Below, piece after piece: positions 22,990 to 34,014 of a stretch of 64,000 nt of DNA; positions within the stretch are counted from its first letter, which is position 1, and each line of letters opens with the position of its first letter. The position numbers and the translations under genes are program-made. This stretch comes from Armigeres subalbatus (lineage: Eukaryota; Arthropoda; Insecta; Diptera; Culicidae), in the NCBI RefSeq assembly GCF_024139115.2, contig NC_085141.1, positions 408,295,612 to 408,359,611 on the forward strand, read 5' to 3'. The notes below the pieces were generated by a model, which did not search any database, was not told the DNA's origin, and worked only from the letters and a program-made list of their open reading frames with translations.

Positions 22990-24330
22990 TGGTGTCGGGT
23001 ACCCGATCGAATAGAGTTTGGTACAAGGAAGCAAGGGCAGCCGAAAAACGAACACACCGCAGGAAAAAAAAGAGTACGAAGAAAAAGTGAGGCGCAGGAA
23101 AGAATGAAGCAGAATGATATGCGCAGGTTTCATGAAGCTGTCTATGGCGTGCGGAAAAAGACAACGCCATCTCCCGTCATGTGCAACGATCATGAAGGGA
23201 ATTTGCTGACAGATAAAACCGAAGTGACTGCCAGGTTGAAGCAATGTTTCGAGAATTTGTTGAACAGTGGAAGTGACGGTGCATCGATGAACAGAATAAA
23301 TATTAGCGACGATAGACAAGCTGTGGAGCCGCCTACACTGGATAAGGTTAGACAATTTCGGGAGTACAACTTGCAGACACATCATCTGTTTAATGATTTC
23401 AAGGCGGCGTAGTGAAACGGAATGAATTATGGCAAATTATGCTAGAACATGGTTTTCCGGCGAAACTGATACGGCTGATTCGTATAACGTTGGACGGATC
23501 GAAATCAAGTGTAAGGGTTGCGGATGAAATATCGACATCATTTGTTACCTTAGATGGATTGAAGCAGGGTGATGCACTCTCGAATCTACTGTTCAATATA
23601 GCGCTCGAGGGAGCGATTAGGAGAGCTGGTGTGCAAAGAAGCGGTACCATTATCACAAGATCGCATATGCTCCTGGGATTTGCGGACGATATTGATATTA
23701 TCGGGATTGATCGCCGTGCCGTGGAAGAGCTTTTGTGCCTTTTGAGAGGAGGGCAGCGAGGATTGGACTCACGATCAATGGGCTCAAGAGTGGTGGTGGT
23801 AGTGCTGGATGGTGAAAATTTAAAGTGGTAGAAGAATGATATGCGAAAATGATATTACCCGTGTGGTGAAAAGGCGTATTGGAGCTGCAAATAGGGCTTA
23901 TTACGGACTTCGTAACCAGCTTAAGTCCCGTAGTCTGCAAACGAAGACAAAATTTGCGGCTATGCAATATGGACGTTAAAGGAGGCTAATCGGAGAGCTT
24001 TCGGAGTGTTTGGGCGTAAGGTGCTGCGGACAATACTCGGCGGTTAACAGGTGAACGGTATCTGGCGGCGTCGCATGAATCACGAGTTGTACCAGGTGTA
24101 TAAAGGAGTGGATATTGTTTAGTATACAGCACGGCAAACTATGGTGGGCTGGACTCGTTGTTCGTAAGCCGGAAGAACGTCAAGCGAAGATAATAAATAG
24201 TAGAGAACAAGGAAGCGGCCGCAGGCTTCATGGAAGGCCGCGTATGTACACGATGGTTTTTTTGCAGTTGAAGAGGACCTGAGAGCGCTCAATGTTCAGG
24301 GCGACTGGAAGCGACAGGATCGAGTGCAGT
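22990..24330 (+). pseudogene. Reverse transcriptase region of RTE copy 2
   Basis: Fragments carry HHLFNDFKAA (23374-23412), DGLKQGDALSNLLFNIALEG, and the catalytic FADD (GFADDIDIIG, about 23680). The downstream thumb and C-terminal part is scattered over three frames to about 24330. Confidence 0.78.
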
Positions 24331-24464
24331 GGAGCTGTAGCCTCAATTCGGCGCTGTAGCCCATCAAGTATCAAGTAAGTAATTTGTGCAAAAGGCCTAA
24401 TACTAAACGGCTTCCAATGTTTGAAAACTTGATATGCACATGCAGTACGTCTAGCCCGTCATGT

Positions 24465-24835
24465 GTCAATGTCGCTTAGTTGTAATGAAAGGCTATATGA
24501 TTACTCCAAAACGAATTTTAGATAGGGGCCTGCAAACCCATAGTGTTGACTCAGATCGACGAACTGAGGTGATGTCTGTATGTGTGTGTGTACCAATTTT
24601 GTAGACACATTTTTTGGAACATAGTATTGTTCGAATTACTCGCAACAGGTTCTATTCGACGAGGAATCCTGTCTCATTGTTTGCAATTGAGAATTGGGCA
24701 GATTGAAATATGGAATCAGAAGTAATAATCAAAATACTATTTTTCATACCCAAAACATGCTAAAATACTCATTTATATTCTTTAAGTTTTATATGCACGA
24801 GAAAGGCACCAATATCGCTAGGTGGATAAATCAGT
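24465..24835 (-). repeat. MITE-like repeat, GAGAAAGGCA family, copy 2
   Basis: Opposite orientation to copies 1 and 3. It shares CACGAGAAAGGCACCAATAT and GCTAGGTGGATAAATCAG at its right side, CTGAGGTGATGT and the GT-rich microsatellite in the middle, and GGCTATATGATTACTCC on the left. Confidence 0.65.
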
Positions 24836-25196
24836 TTTTCAGCTTGTACATGCTTTCATAAAGGGATAGTTTATTGAATGTTGAGTAAACAAATTGTTCT
24901 TGTGTCAGCCTTCTGTATGAAACCCGATTAGTAAGGTCGTAAAGATTGTTGATATTTTTAAGCCATTAGGAATCTCTGAAATTATTGTTAGAATAAATGT
25001 TGAGCTAAGTTGATTGTTATAAGAAAATCAGCCCTTAGAGCCCCTTATCAAAAGTTCGTTTAAGAGTGAATATATCTTGACCAACATTTGAAAACAGCCA
25101 AAATTTGTTTCTTCTGATCATAAGGAATAAATTTTGGCTGTTACGCCCTTTTCAAATGTTGGTCTAGATATGCTATACATCCTGTTTTTATTAATC
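24836..25196. other. otk intron, unremarkable
   Basis: A local imperfect inverted pair around 25075-25165 (CAAAATTTGTTTCTTCTGAT / AATAAATTTTGGCTG, with matching TTTGAAAACAGC / CTTTTCAAATGTTGG) could be a small foldback relic. Otherwise nothing recognised. Confidence 0.4.
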
Positions 25197-25375
25197 TCTT
25201 TTAGTAGAATGTCTTCATCTGGCATAATACGAATTTGGTACTATTCCAATTAATTGCACCACGTTGTAATCCTTACGTATACGATACGTATAAATACGTA
25301 TAGGCATGTAAAGATTACAAGGTGATGGAAATAAATTGAATAATATTAAACTCGTCTTATGACAGATTTACATAC
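25197..25375. mobile_element. Small foldback element, TAGTGGAATGTC family
   Basis: A left arm with TTTAGTAGAATGTC, GGCATAATACGA and CCACGTTGTAATCCTTACG is repeated inverted on the right (GTAAAGATTACAAGGTG, CTCGTCTTATGACAG) around a centre made of three overlapping ACGTAT units. Related arms bound the element at 25638-28700, and fragments lie near 8005, 27010 and 27790. Confidence 0.6.
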
Positions 25376-25907
25376 AGCCTTTTCGTTACACCTTGGTTTT
25401 CGAGAACGATTAAATAAAAGATATTTTAGAGATAAAGATTGTCGGTTCGGTTCCCTTTGTTCTGCTGTCCGAAACATGTGTGGTACCTAACTGTCAAATC
25501 ATATGTATTTTTCCTTCATTGACATTTAGATCCCCTATCCTCGCCAGCAATAGATGTTCCGGTAAAGCGATAAAGTTTATCTTGTAACTAAAATATCTTT
25601 TGATTAAATAGTTCTGTTAAGAAAATTATTTTGAGCTTTTAGTGGAATGTCACCACTTGTCATAAGACGTTAATTCCACCACTTGATTGCACCTTAACAG
25701 TTACGTATTTCGATCTGAACAGTAAAGTCGTTTTCAGTGTCTCGTACTTAGGGTGACCATATGATTTTTTTTTCCAAATGAGACCAATTCCTTCAAATCG
25801 TGTCAAAAAGGAGGATATTTGGTTGAAAAAGGATGACATGTGAAAGAAATTACCAAACCCAAAATTTCCTGTGTTTGATTTTAAATTGACTGATTTTATA
25901 AAAAAAA

Positions 25908-26332
25908 CCCTGATTAATCCACCTAGCGGTGTTGGTGCCTTTCTCGTGCGAAAAAAATACTAAAAAATATGAGCGAGTGCTTTTTAGCGTGTTTTGCGCA
26001 AAGAAAATAGTATTTTGGCCATAACTTCTGATCCCATAGTCCAATCTGCCCAATTTTCAATAACAAACAATGTGACAGGATTTTCAATCGAATGGAACTT
26101 GTTGCGAGTAATTTGGCCAATGCTAAGTTCCAAAAAGTGTGTCTACAAAATTTTGTACACATACACACATACACACACACATACTTACATACATACACAC
26201 AAACATACATCACCTCAATTCGTCGAGCTGATAGGCATATAACACTATGGGTCTCCGAGTCTTTTATCAAAAGTTTGGTTTTGGAGTGATCAAATAGCCT
26301 TTACGTATACTTAGTATACGAGAAAGGCAAAA
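25908..26332 (+). repeat. MITE-like repeat, GAGAAAGGCA family, copy 3
   Basis: Best-preserved copy. TGCCTTTCTCGT (25936-25947) and ACGAGAAAGGCA (26318-26329) are exact 12-bp inverted repeats near the ends. A GTATAC-TTA-GTATAC palindrome lies just inside the right end, and a CACATACA microsatellite lies in the middle. No coding content. Confidence 0.7.
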
Positions 26333-27157
26333 GAAGAAAGAAAAACGAACTCACCATCCTTATAGTGAGATTCTATTTAACAAGCTTCAATCTATCTGAA
26401 TAATGGTACACAAATGTTTGATTATGCTGGCATCTTAAGCAAGCATATGATTATTTCATAATGACTTAACTATCGCATGCATCGCAACGTTGAACATTAG
26501 ACAACGGACTGTATATTACTTAAGACACCTAATAAACCAGCGGAGATTTTTTTTTTCAATTACCAACAAGTTTATGACATGCGAATGCACCTAGACGGCT
26601 AATACCATGACAATGAGGCTTTCAACAGTTGTTTGTGGAAATTCAAGGCTGAATACAACTACAGAGATTTTCATTGCAATTTTGAAGCTTTGCGGGGTGT
26701 TATTTTCAGATGATTCTAGAATGATGAATCCAATGATTACAATTAATTTATCATTTAATAATTGTTTATTTTATGTTTGATTAGAGAATATTGTTGAGTA
26801 TGGAATATACTTTTGCACCCGTCTTTGCAATGAGGTCATAAGTTTGAATCCCATGTTTCCTCCAACAAATTTTTTAAACAAAAATTCTACATGCCGTAAT
26901 TATACACTATGAGCTTCCAAATATAGTCCACGTAGAATGGATAATAGGCATTCAACTTTGATTCACTATTGAAATCCATTCTTGCACCATTTTTTGGGAA
27001 AACTATTAAACTGTTTTAGTGGAATGTCTTTACCTGTTATGGGACGAGCTTAGCACTATTCCACTTAGTTCAAGCACGTTGCAGGTGACCATTTTAGCTT
27101 TTCTAGACTATTTTGGAGGAAACGTACTATGTGTTACGATCGAAATATGATTCTATG

Positions 27158-27581
27158 CAAGGATGTTATCGATCATTTAGTAATCTGCCTTCGATCATTT
27201 AGTAGTTTGTCAATAACTCATTCCAGAGGCTGAATTTCAAAATGTGTTGTACGGGGGACTTCTAGTGCAAAGGTTTATCTACAACTCTGCCTAACATTTG
27301 GTTGTTTGAATTTCACTAATAACGGAGCTATAGCGCTAGTAGCAGTAACTTAGACTAAATGATTGCATATTTCGTTATCATTTAGTATAAGTATAGCAAC
27401 TAGCACCGTAACTCTTTTAATTGTGGAATTCGAACATCGACCTGTTACGGAGAGTTGTAGAAAAACCTTCGAGCTAAAAGTCCACCATACAATACATTTT
27501 GAAATTAGGCCTCTGGAATAAGTTATTTGCAAACTACTAAATGATCGAAGGCAGATTACTAAATGATCGATAACATCCTTG
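27158..27581. mobile_element. 424-bp MITE with long terminal inverted repeats, copy A
   Basis: Terminal inverted repeats start CAAGGATGTTATCGATC and run about 85-110 bp. The flanks are an exact 8-bp duplication ATTCTATG (27150-27157 and 27582-27589). The second copy at 47130-47553 has exactly the same length. The 8-bp TSD indicates hAT-type mobilisation. Confidence 0.88.
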
Positions 27582-27589
27582 ATTCTATG

Positions 27590-28037
27590 TATGCTTTTTT
27601 CGCTGCAAACCTTGAGAAGCATTTGAATCATTTTAATGGGCTATGAGTCATAGCCTATGCCATAGTCATAGCCTATGACATTAGTCACAATTTCGTGAAA
27701 GTATCAAATTATTTTTAAAAAATCATTCTTTTGGCATCTTCTAATACACTCATCTAATGTTTTTTTTTTACATTGATTATAATCGAAAACTCGATGGAAA
27801 TCACTATTCCATTTATTTCCACGAGAATCACTTTGCATCTACAGATTCGTATTTCGTTTTCGCTTTTCTAAGACGCTCAACAATAATTAATCATAGATGT
27901 AAATGTTCCAAATTGGAAAGGAATTAAACCCAAATGTATATTTTCAACCTGAGATTTACAACCGTACGTTTTATTTGCGAATGAATCTCTGTTGAATATT
28001 TTCTTCAGCGGTAACAAGAAAAAAACTCTCAGAAATT
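27590..28037. other. Interior of the hAT-like element, unremarkable
   Basis: AT-rich sequence with a short CTATGAGTCATAGCCTATGCC repeat cluster at about 27640-27685 and a foldback-arm fragment near 27805. Nothing else recognised. Confidence 0.4.
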
Positions 28038-28396
28038 CAGTTCAATCAAAGGTAATTGCCTATTTCCGGGGGTTAAACCACCCGACTTGGACGTTAATTT
28101 ACAATGTTATGAAAACTCATATGTGAATATGTACGTTATGTGGAACATATTGATTTCGAAAATGTATTGAGGTAAACCACTTCCCTTCGATGGGCCTCGA
28201 ACTCATGACCCTACAGTACGCTAGACTGGTGCTTTAACCAACTAAGCTACGAAGGACCTCCGTCGGCCTTCGTAACCTAGCGGCTACTGAACGAGCTCGA
28301 GATTCCCAAATTGGACGCATAGTCAAATCACTCGCAATCCATTTCTCAAGCCAATACTTCCACATGTGTATTGTACACGTCCACATTAGAGGAGCG
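28038..28396. mobile_element. tRNA-containing foldback element, copy 2 (half element)
   Basis: It contains the outer tail (TTCAATCAAAGGTAATTGCC, CCACCCGACTTGGACG), one arm, the tRNA-like unit (28183-28258, minus) and the centre, and stops at AGGAGCG exactly where copy 1 enters its second arm. It is therefore half of the palindrome. No TSD was identified. Confidence 0.75.
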
Positions 28397-29108
28397 TGAG
28401 TATTTAGAATGTCTGGCGGCTATCTCAAGAAATTAATGTTTGGCATTTTCAATTGTTTTCACAAAATATACAAAAAGGAGGACATTTAAGCGCAAAAGGA
28501 GGACATCCAATTTTTATTGAAAAAGGAGGACATGACCTCCTTTAGGAAACCATATGGTTACCCTACTCATACTTGACTCGACTTCAGTGTACGAGACACT
28601 GAAGACGACCTTACTCTTGAGGTCGAAATACTTATCTGTCACGGTACAAACAAATGGTGGAATTAAATGGGAAGGTACAAACTCATCCTCTTATGGCAAG
28701 TAAATAGTTCTCCTATCTATTGCAATAATTTTCAAATAAACATGAATTCAATAATAACATGTGGAAAATCAACATCAGCCAGGCGTCTCCATCAAAATAA
28801 TGTTTTCTTGAATACACCTGCCATAACCGGATATCAGTCCCATCTTTACTAAATTTTTCATTCGTTTAAGACTGATATGCGATCATTTGCAACGAATCAT
28901 ATGTAAATTTTACCCAAAACCCCATTATACAGCTTCTGATCACGAACAGTCGATGTATCCTGCTTTATTACTGCAAATTATGGTTAATTTCGTCACATCC
29001 GCATTCTCTCATTGTTCCGATCCAGCAAGCTGCTCCATAATGCATGAAATATTTGTCACAAGAATTCGCTACCCCACCCCGCACGGTGCACACCAAGGAA
29101 GTACTTAC

Positions 29109-29344
29109 CATTAGCACTTGCTCCAGGCACTCCGTTGCTGGGACCTGTAGTGCCCTTCAACTTGAGCCGGTAGTTTTTGACGCTCGCGACCGACGTCGAC
29201 GATGTCATTCCCCCGGTTCCGGCGGCCCCGTGGTGCACCACCAAACATCCGTAGACGCCATTATCCTTGGCTGTTGCATTTTTTATGTGCAGCTTCCGAC
29301 GCTGAAAATCGATATGCGCCGATTTGGTGAGTCGTTCGTTGTTT
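29109..29344 (-). CDS. otk: otk exon 2: second half of Ig domain 1
   Basis: It encodes residues 56-135. It begins in the C'-D region of Ig1 (HIDFQRRKLHIKN), has the AKDNGVYGCLVVHHG signature (second Cys at residue 89), and continues into a Gly/Thr/Ser-rich stretch and KNYRLKLKG. Two bases of Arg56 come from exon 1 and one base of the last codon from this exon, in agreement on both sides. Donor GTAAGT. Reading upstream of 29344 gives a hydrophobic stretch that looks like a signal peptide, but it is intron: the acceptor GCACAG and the phase match with exon 1 decide this. Confidence 0.9.
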
Positions 29345-30999
29345 CTGTGCATAGTGGAAAACGAGAACCGGAAGAGGAAAAGAAGGAAAGAAATGAGAAG
29401 AATCGTTCTTGCTGTATGAAAACTGCATATATTAGGGTGTCTCGTAGCAGTAAAATATGACAGGGTCAAAAATGCAGGGTCAAATTAGGTCAGTCGTACT
29501 ACAGTCGTTGCGATAAAATCAATCTACATTGTGCACTGCTAGGGAAGATAAATAAGTTTCAAATACATTTTAATAAATTGAAATCAGTTTCCCATTTCCT
29601 ATTGAGCTTAACTTCATCAATTTATATTTAACCAACCTTGTCTCCATTGCCAAATTTGGCATCATCTAGAATATTACCGAGCTACCGCGATGAGAATGCT
29701 GAAACACAATAGCCTGCTGCCGAATGTAACAGTTTCTGGAACACCCTACCGGGCACAGCTGTGAGTGCAAAGTGTGGCGATTGGGTAGAGTGGGTGGTAT
29801 ACTGCCCTTACATGCACCTCCCCCGGATGCACCCATGTCAAAATGGAATGAAGCATTGCTCTGGGAGCAGGTGGTTGGTTGGTGGTCACATCACAAGAGA
29901 TAAACCGGAAAATAAAGAAGATGCTCCGGTTTGCGCACACCGACCGGGAGAAACTTTTTTATTCGTCTTATTTGGGTTCCATTCCGAAGTGAAAGCGTCT
30001 GGCATACTGATGACAAGAGCGATAAAGATGTACCCCCGTATTCAGTGGCCTCAGGAGGGTTCTCAAAAGTTGGTTTCTCGAGTGTACTTCTAGTGCTGGA
30101 ACGAGCGAAGAGCATATGCAAGAACGATACTGGAAAATTAATCAAATATTTCTGAATAAACCACTATGTTAGACAATTTATTGCTATGTTCAAGGCAATT
30201 TCCCGATAATGTAGAATCTGTTATCGTATTATTTATCGTAGCAATTATATTGGACGATATCTCTTATTTCTTAAATTCTGAACAATCACTTGATGGGTCT
30301 GTAAAGTGAAATAGAAATTATAACGCCACTTCGGGATCTTAACGGTATGCTTCAGGACGGTACATTTCCATTTTTGGATCAAAACATATATACATGATTT
30401 TTCTACCAATTGAGTTTGTCTAAGTGAATTAATAAAGACGACCTCATTGTCCAAACCCGGAGCACCACGGGTATATAGCAAAAACAAAAATGGGTCCGGA
30501 GGGAGGGGAATTTCTGAATTGCGTTCGATGTAGCAATTTTTCATATTTCACCTCTAAAACTGATTAAGAAATTTGTTTCTGTTCGATTTCATGTCACACG
30601 CCATACAAATCCAGCTCCTTCCTAGCAAACAAAATAATGTCACGAATCTTAAGAAAAGATTTGTCCCAAACAATAAAATGCATGATCATCCGTGTTTTAA
30701 CCTTTATGATACCAGCAGACAACAAAGACTGCTTCAATTTGCTCTCATTTCGTCAATCATCAACCGATTTTAACAAAACAGGCATGGTTGAACCGGTTAT
30801 TTAAAATGTTTTCAGGAAATGGTTTGAAGACGTGAATTTTCGTAATAGTTCCGAATTTAGGCCAAAACCCCGTGGGATACCTAGAGTAACCCAGAATGTA
30901 ATTTTTCACGAAACTCACGAAAAATGATTTTGTTCATGGAAAATATATGATTTACCACTAATGTAATATATGTTTTATTTGAGATTTCTAGCTTTTTGT
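29345..30999. other. Start of the 27.2-kb otk intron, no repeat recognised
   Basis: Moderately AT-rich intron. A few 60-110 codon frames overlap on both strands at 29740-30160 without domains or codon bias. No repeat partner in the window. Confidence 0.45.
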
Positions 31000-32575
31000 T
31001 TCGGGTAAATGGCTGCTTGATATCGGTTCCGGTAGGGACCTAAAGGTAACACTTCCTAAAATGGACATATTGGTGTCGTTCGAATGCCCAAATGTCTTGA
31101 ATTCACTCTCCAAAGCGGAATGAGCTCATGCCGCATACCTTTAAGTGTGTTTGGTCCCCTTCAGGTGGCCAACCTGGATCCGGTTTTTGTGGAAACAAAA
31201 TGGGAACATTCTGAAATTGAGCATATTGGTGTCGTTCGACGGCATTAAATGTGGCTTTCCAAATGAGTTTGGTCACCTTCAGATGACCAACCTTGAGCCG
31301 GTTCTGGTGAAAACCGTATGAGGAGATTTACGGAAAGGAAAATATTGGTGCCGTTCGACTTCTTAAAATTCGGGATTTTTCACGAATAAGTGATTGGAAC
31401 TCATGCCGAGTACTTCTTACTGAGTTTGGTCACCTTCAAAAGGTCAACCTGGAGCAGGTTCCAATGCACTATGGGGAATTCTCATACAAATGGGCGGCCA
31501 AAAATATTTTTTCAATGAAAACTGTTTCTATGCAACATATTTTATGTGCAGGAATATTTAAGAACCTTTTTTAACCCTTTAAGGGCCATCGTTAACCCTT
31601 CAAAAAATGTAACCCGCGAAAAAAAAAACTTTTTTTTTATTCTTTTTATTTTTTTTTTTTTCAATACAGCATGCATAAAATAGCAAACAACTATATTTCT
31701 AGTAATAATGTTGTTCATTTTCTAATCATAACGAGGTATAGAGAATAAAAACCACAATTTTCAAGAAAACTTTGATTGCAGCGTTCTCGTAAACGCGCAA
31801 ATATGCGCAAGCAAATCACTCACTAGAAGGTGGTACTAGGGTTATATTTCAATCCCCCATTTACAGATCAGAGGACATTTGGGGACATTAGGTTTGCGGG
31901 ACCATTTTATAGCAAAGAATTATGATAATTAAAGTTTTTCTTCTACAACTTTTTGATATTAAACTTCGCATGCAAAACAAACCAATCTATCGGAAAGCTA
32001 AAGTTTTAAGCTTTGAAATGGTATATAAAACATTATATTTGGAGAAAAAATGACTTCATAACATACAAATCAAAGTTAGTAATGATTTTTTTATTTTTAT
32101 CAGCTTTTTTCACTTCACCAGCCCATATCTTTTGACTGAATAAACACAGCGCTTCAATATTTTCCGATTCTCTTATCTAGGGTATATACTTTCATATGAT
32201 ATATAAATTAGACAAATTGGAGATAGTAAATTTTCCGATTAATGGCCACCCTTTTCCCCATAGTGCAATGGGGTCCTAATGAGGATGGTTACGGAATTGA
32301 GCATATGTATGCCGACCGACAGCTCTAAATTTGTGATGTTTTTCTCATTAGCGAATGAAAATGATGCCGCGTAGTTCCAAGTGTGGTTGTTTACCATGAT
32401 CTGGAATCAAGAATCGGTCCAACTGGGGAGCCAATGAGAACAGTTACGAAATCGAGCTTATGGATGTCGTTCAACGCTTCTATACTCGTGATTTTTATCT
32501 CATTAGCAATTCTAACTCATGCCGCGTAGTTCCAAGTGAGTTTGGTTATCATCAGGTGGAGTTTGGTTATCATCA
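31000..32575 (+). repeat. Diverged tandem array of ~120-160-bp units
   Basis: Units share ATTGGTGTCGTTCGA (near 31072, 31230, 31348; drifted near 32306 and 32463), ATGCCGCGTAGTTCCAAGTG / GAGTTTGGTCACCTTCAG and CAACCTGGAGCCGGTTC. The array is split between 31466 and 32266 by the element at 31467-32265. The short frames it contains are not genes. Confidence 0.65.
31467..32265. mobile_element. 799-bp element with CACTATGGGGAA inverted ends, 5-bp TSD
   Basis: Terminal CACTATGGGGAA is repeated inverted at the right end (TTCCCCATAGTG). A second inverted block GGGCGGCCA / TGGCCACCC follows after a 14-base length difference. Flanks are CAATG at 31462-31466 and 32266-32270. It interrupts a unit of the tandem array, and removing it with one CAATG restores the unit order. 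The interior is AT-rich, with a TTTTTATT run at 31620-31665. Confidence 0.75.
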
Positions 32576-33370
32576 GGATTTGAAATTCCCCGGAAATTTC
32601 CTCGGCATTCCATCCGAGCATTCTTCCTGGCATCCCTCCGAAAAATCCTCCAAAAAGTCTTCCAGGAATCCTTCGGTAGGTAATTTCATTTAGAATTCCT
32701 TTTGAGAATCCCTTCGAGAAACCTTTAGAAATTTCAATCGAAATTCCTTCAGGAAATCCTAACTCCGGAAAGTACTTTAGGACTTCCTATTCCATGCTTC
32801 AATAAGTTTATTGCCAGAATTCTTTCAAAAAAATTCCGGAATAATTCCTGTATGAATTTTGAAAGGATTATTCCTGTTTTACTACAGGAATTTCTGAAGA
32901 AATTCACAAAGGCCTTTTGGGAGCGTTTACGAAAAATCCCTGGAGGAGTATTCAAATGAGCACTTGGGGAAATTTTATGCATTATTCCTGAAGGAGTTTT
33001 CAAAATAATATGTGGACGATTTTCTGGAGAAATTTTAGAAGAAATTCTTGAAGAAATTTCAAAATGTATTTTAGGAGGAATTTCCGAACAAAATTCTAGA
33101 AGGAAATTTCAAAGAACAACTTCGTAAGAAAAAATTCTTAACGAATTTCTGAAGGATTTGTTGAATACATTTCCTGAATAAATATCATAGGAATCCACGA
33201 AAATAAACTCAAATGGAATTTTCATTTTTCATTTATGTTTAGATTTCTAATTCATTCGGAAATTACTTCAAAAACTCCTACAAGATACTCCTATTCGTTC
33301 AGGAATATCTGAAGGAGTCCCTTCGGGAATTCTTCTAGGGAATTCCATTGAAAATCCGGCCAGTAGTAAG
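32576..33370. repeat. GAATTTCC-type low-complexity repeat
   Basis: Decayed units such as GGAATTCCTTCAGGAAAT and GAAGAAATTTC, in both orientations. They resemble many overlapping short palindromes, since GGAATTCC is itself palindromic. No coding content. Confidence 0.6.
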
Positions 33371-34014
33371 ATAAAACATTGCTTTGATCTGGAATTAAGA
33401 CTGCATCCAAAAAGATGAAAAAACCAAAATATCGGGATTGCAGTCAATCCATCATCATACTTCTTCGGATATTCTCAAGAATGGCAACAAAATAAAATTT
33501 CCATGGTGAATTAGACATTTTCCTTAAGAAATTAAAAAATTGCCAATATAGAAAAAGCAATAAAAAATAAGAGAATTTCCATAAACAAGTAGGTACAAAT
33601 GAGCAATAAAATTTATAAAATTTTCCATGAACTTTAATCACTTCCAAAGGAGTGGCCGTCTATGGGAAAATGCTCAGTTTCATTGCTTTTTTTTATATTT
33701 TTTATGGTTTTGACTTGCTCTTTATTGATTTGCTCGTGGAAAGATTATAATTTTCAATGAAAAAAAAAATTTTGTGTAAAATTTTGTTATTGTTTATTGC
33801 TAATATTGATTTATTTATGGAAATTTTGTATTTTTTTACTGTACAACATTTTGAGTTCTTTATGAAAAATTCTTTTATAATTACAATTTCCGGTTTTAAA
33901 TTAAAAGTGATAATTTTTGTTTGTTTGAAGAATTTCTTAGGAATTTGCTTCAGGAGTTGCTTCGGAAATTTCTCCAGTATTCACCCAGGTGATATTTCAT
34001 GAATTTATCATAAA
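33371..34014. other. A/T-rich intron segment
   Basis: Very AT-rich, with TTTATGGAAATTTT-type repetition at 33500-33900. Nothing recognised. Confidence 0.4.

Larger units (their letters stand above)
22000..24380 (+). mobile_element. Decayed RTE-clade-like LINE, copy 2
   Basis: Plus-strand relic. The start reads KLGTWYVRTLNERM, an endonuclease N-terminus; the 3' end is near the CAAGTATCAAGTAAGTAA tail at about 24362-24380. Endonuclease and RT motifs survive in separate frames, with many stops and deletions, including a gap between the fingers and the HHLFNDFKAA block. It is more decayed than the copies at 10585-14042 and 48749-53489 and belongs to a different subfamily of the same clade (inference from motif spelling). 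Confidence 0.8.
25749..28565. mobile_element. hAT-like element, 2.8 kb, with 8-bp TSD
   Basis: The ends TAGGGTGACCATATG and CATATGGTTACCCTA form a near-perfect inverted repeat. Flanks are CTCGTACT (25741-25748) and CTCATACT (28566-28573), an 8-bp TSD with one mismatch, as expected for hAT. The right subterminal part has three AAAAGGAGGACA units (28475-28548), and the left has AAAAAGGAGGATA. I found no transposase remnant. The interior has collected further insertions (25908-26332, 27158-27581, 28038-28396), so it is the older host. Confidence 0.8.
25638..28700. mobile_element. Larger foldback element split by a hAT-like insertion
   Basis: The left arm (25638-25748) reads TTAGTGGAATGTC ... 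GTATTTCGATCTGAACAGTA ... CAGTGTCTCGTACT. The right arm (28566-28700) carries the inverse of each block, including CGAGACACTGAAGACGACC and GAGGTCGAAATAC. The arms are in the order expected for one palindromic element interrupted by the 2817-bp insertion at 25749-28565. Confidence 0.7.

Noticed and set aside
29345..29469. A Met-initiated hydrophobic stretch upstream of otk exon 2 that looks like a signal peptide
   Set aside because: The acceptor at 29345-29346 and exact phase agreement with the Ig half-domain exon at 56518-56686 show that it is intron; starting there would leave Ig1 without its first Cys and Trp.
29433..29748. Pair of TAGGGTGT / ACACCCTA sequences suggesting a hAT-like element
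   Set aside because: The two flanks do not share an 8-bp duplication, and similarity stops after about 9 bases.
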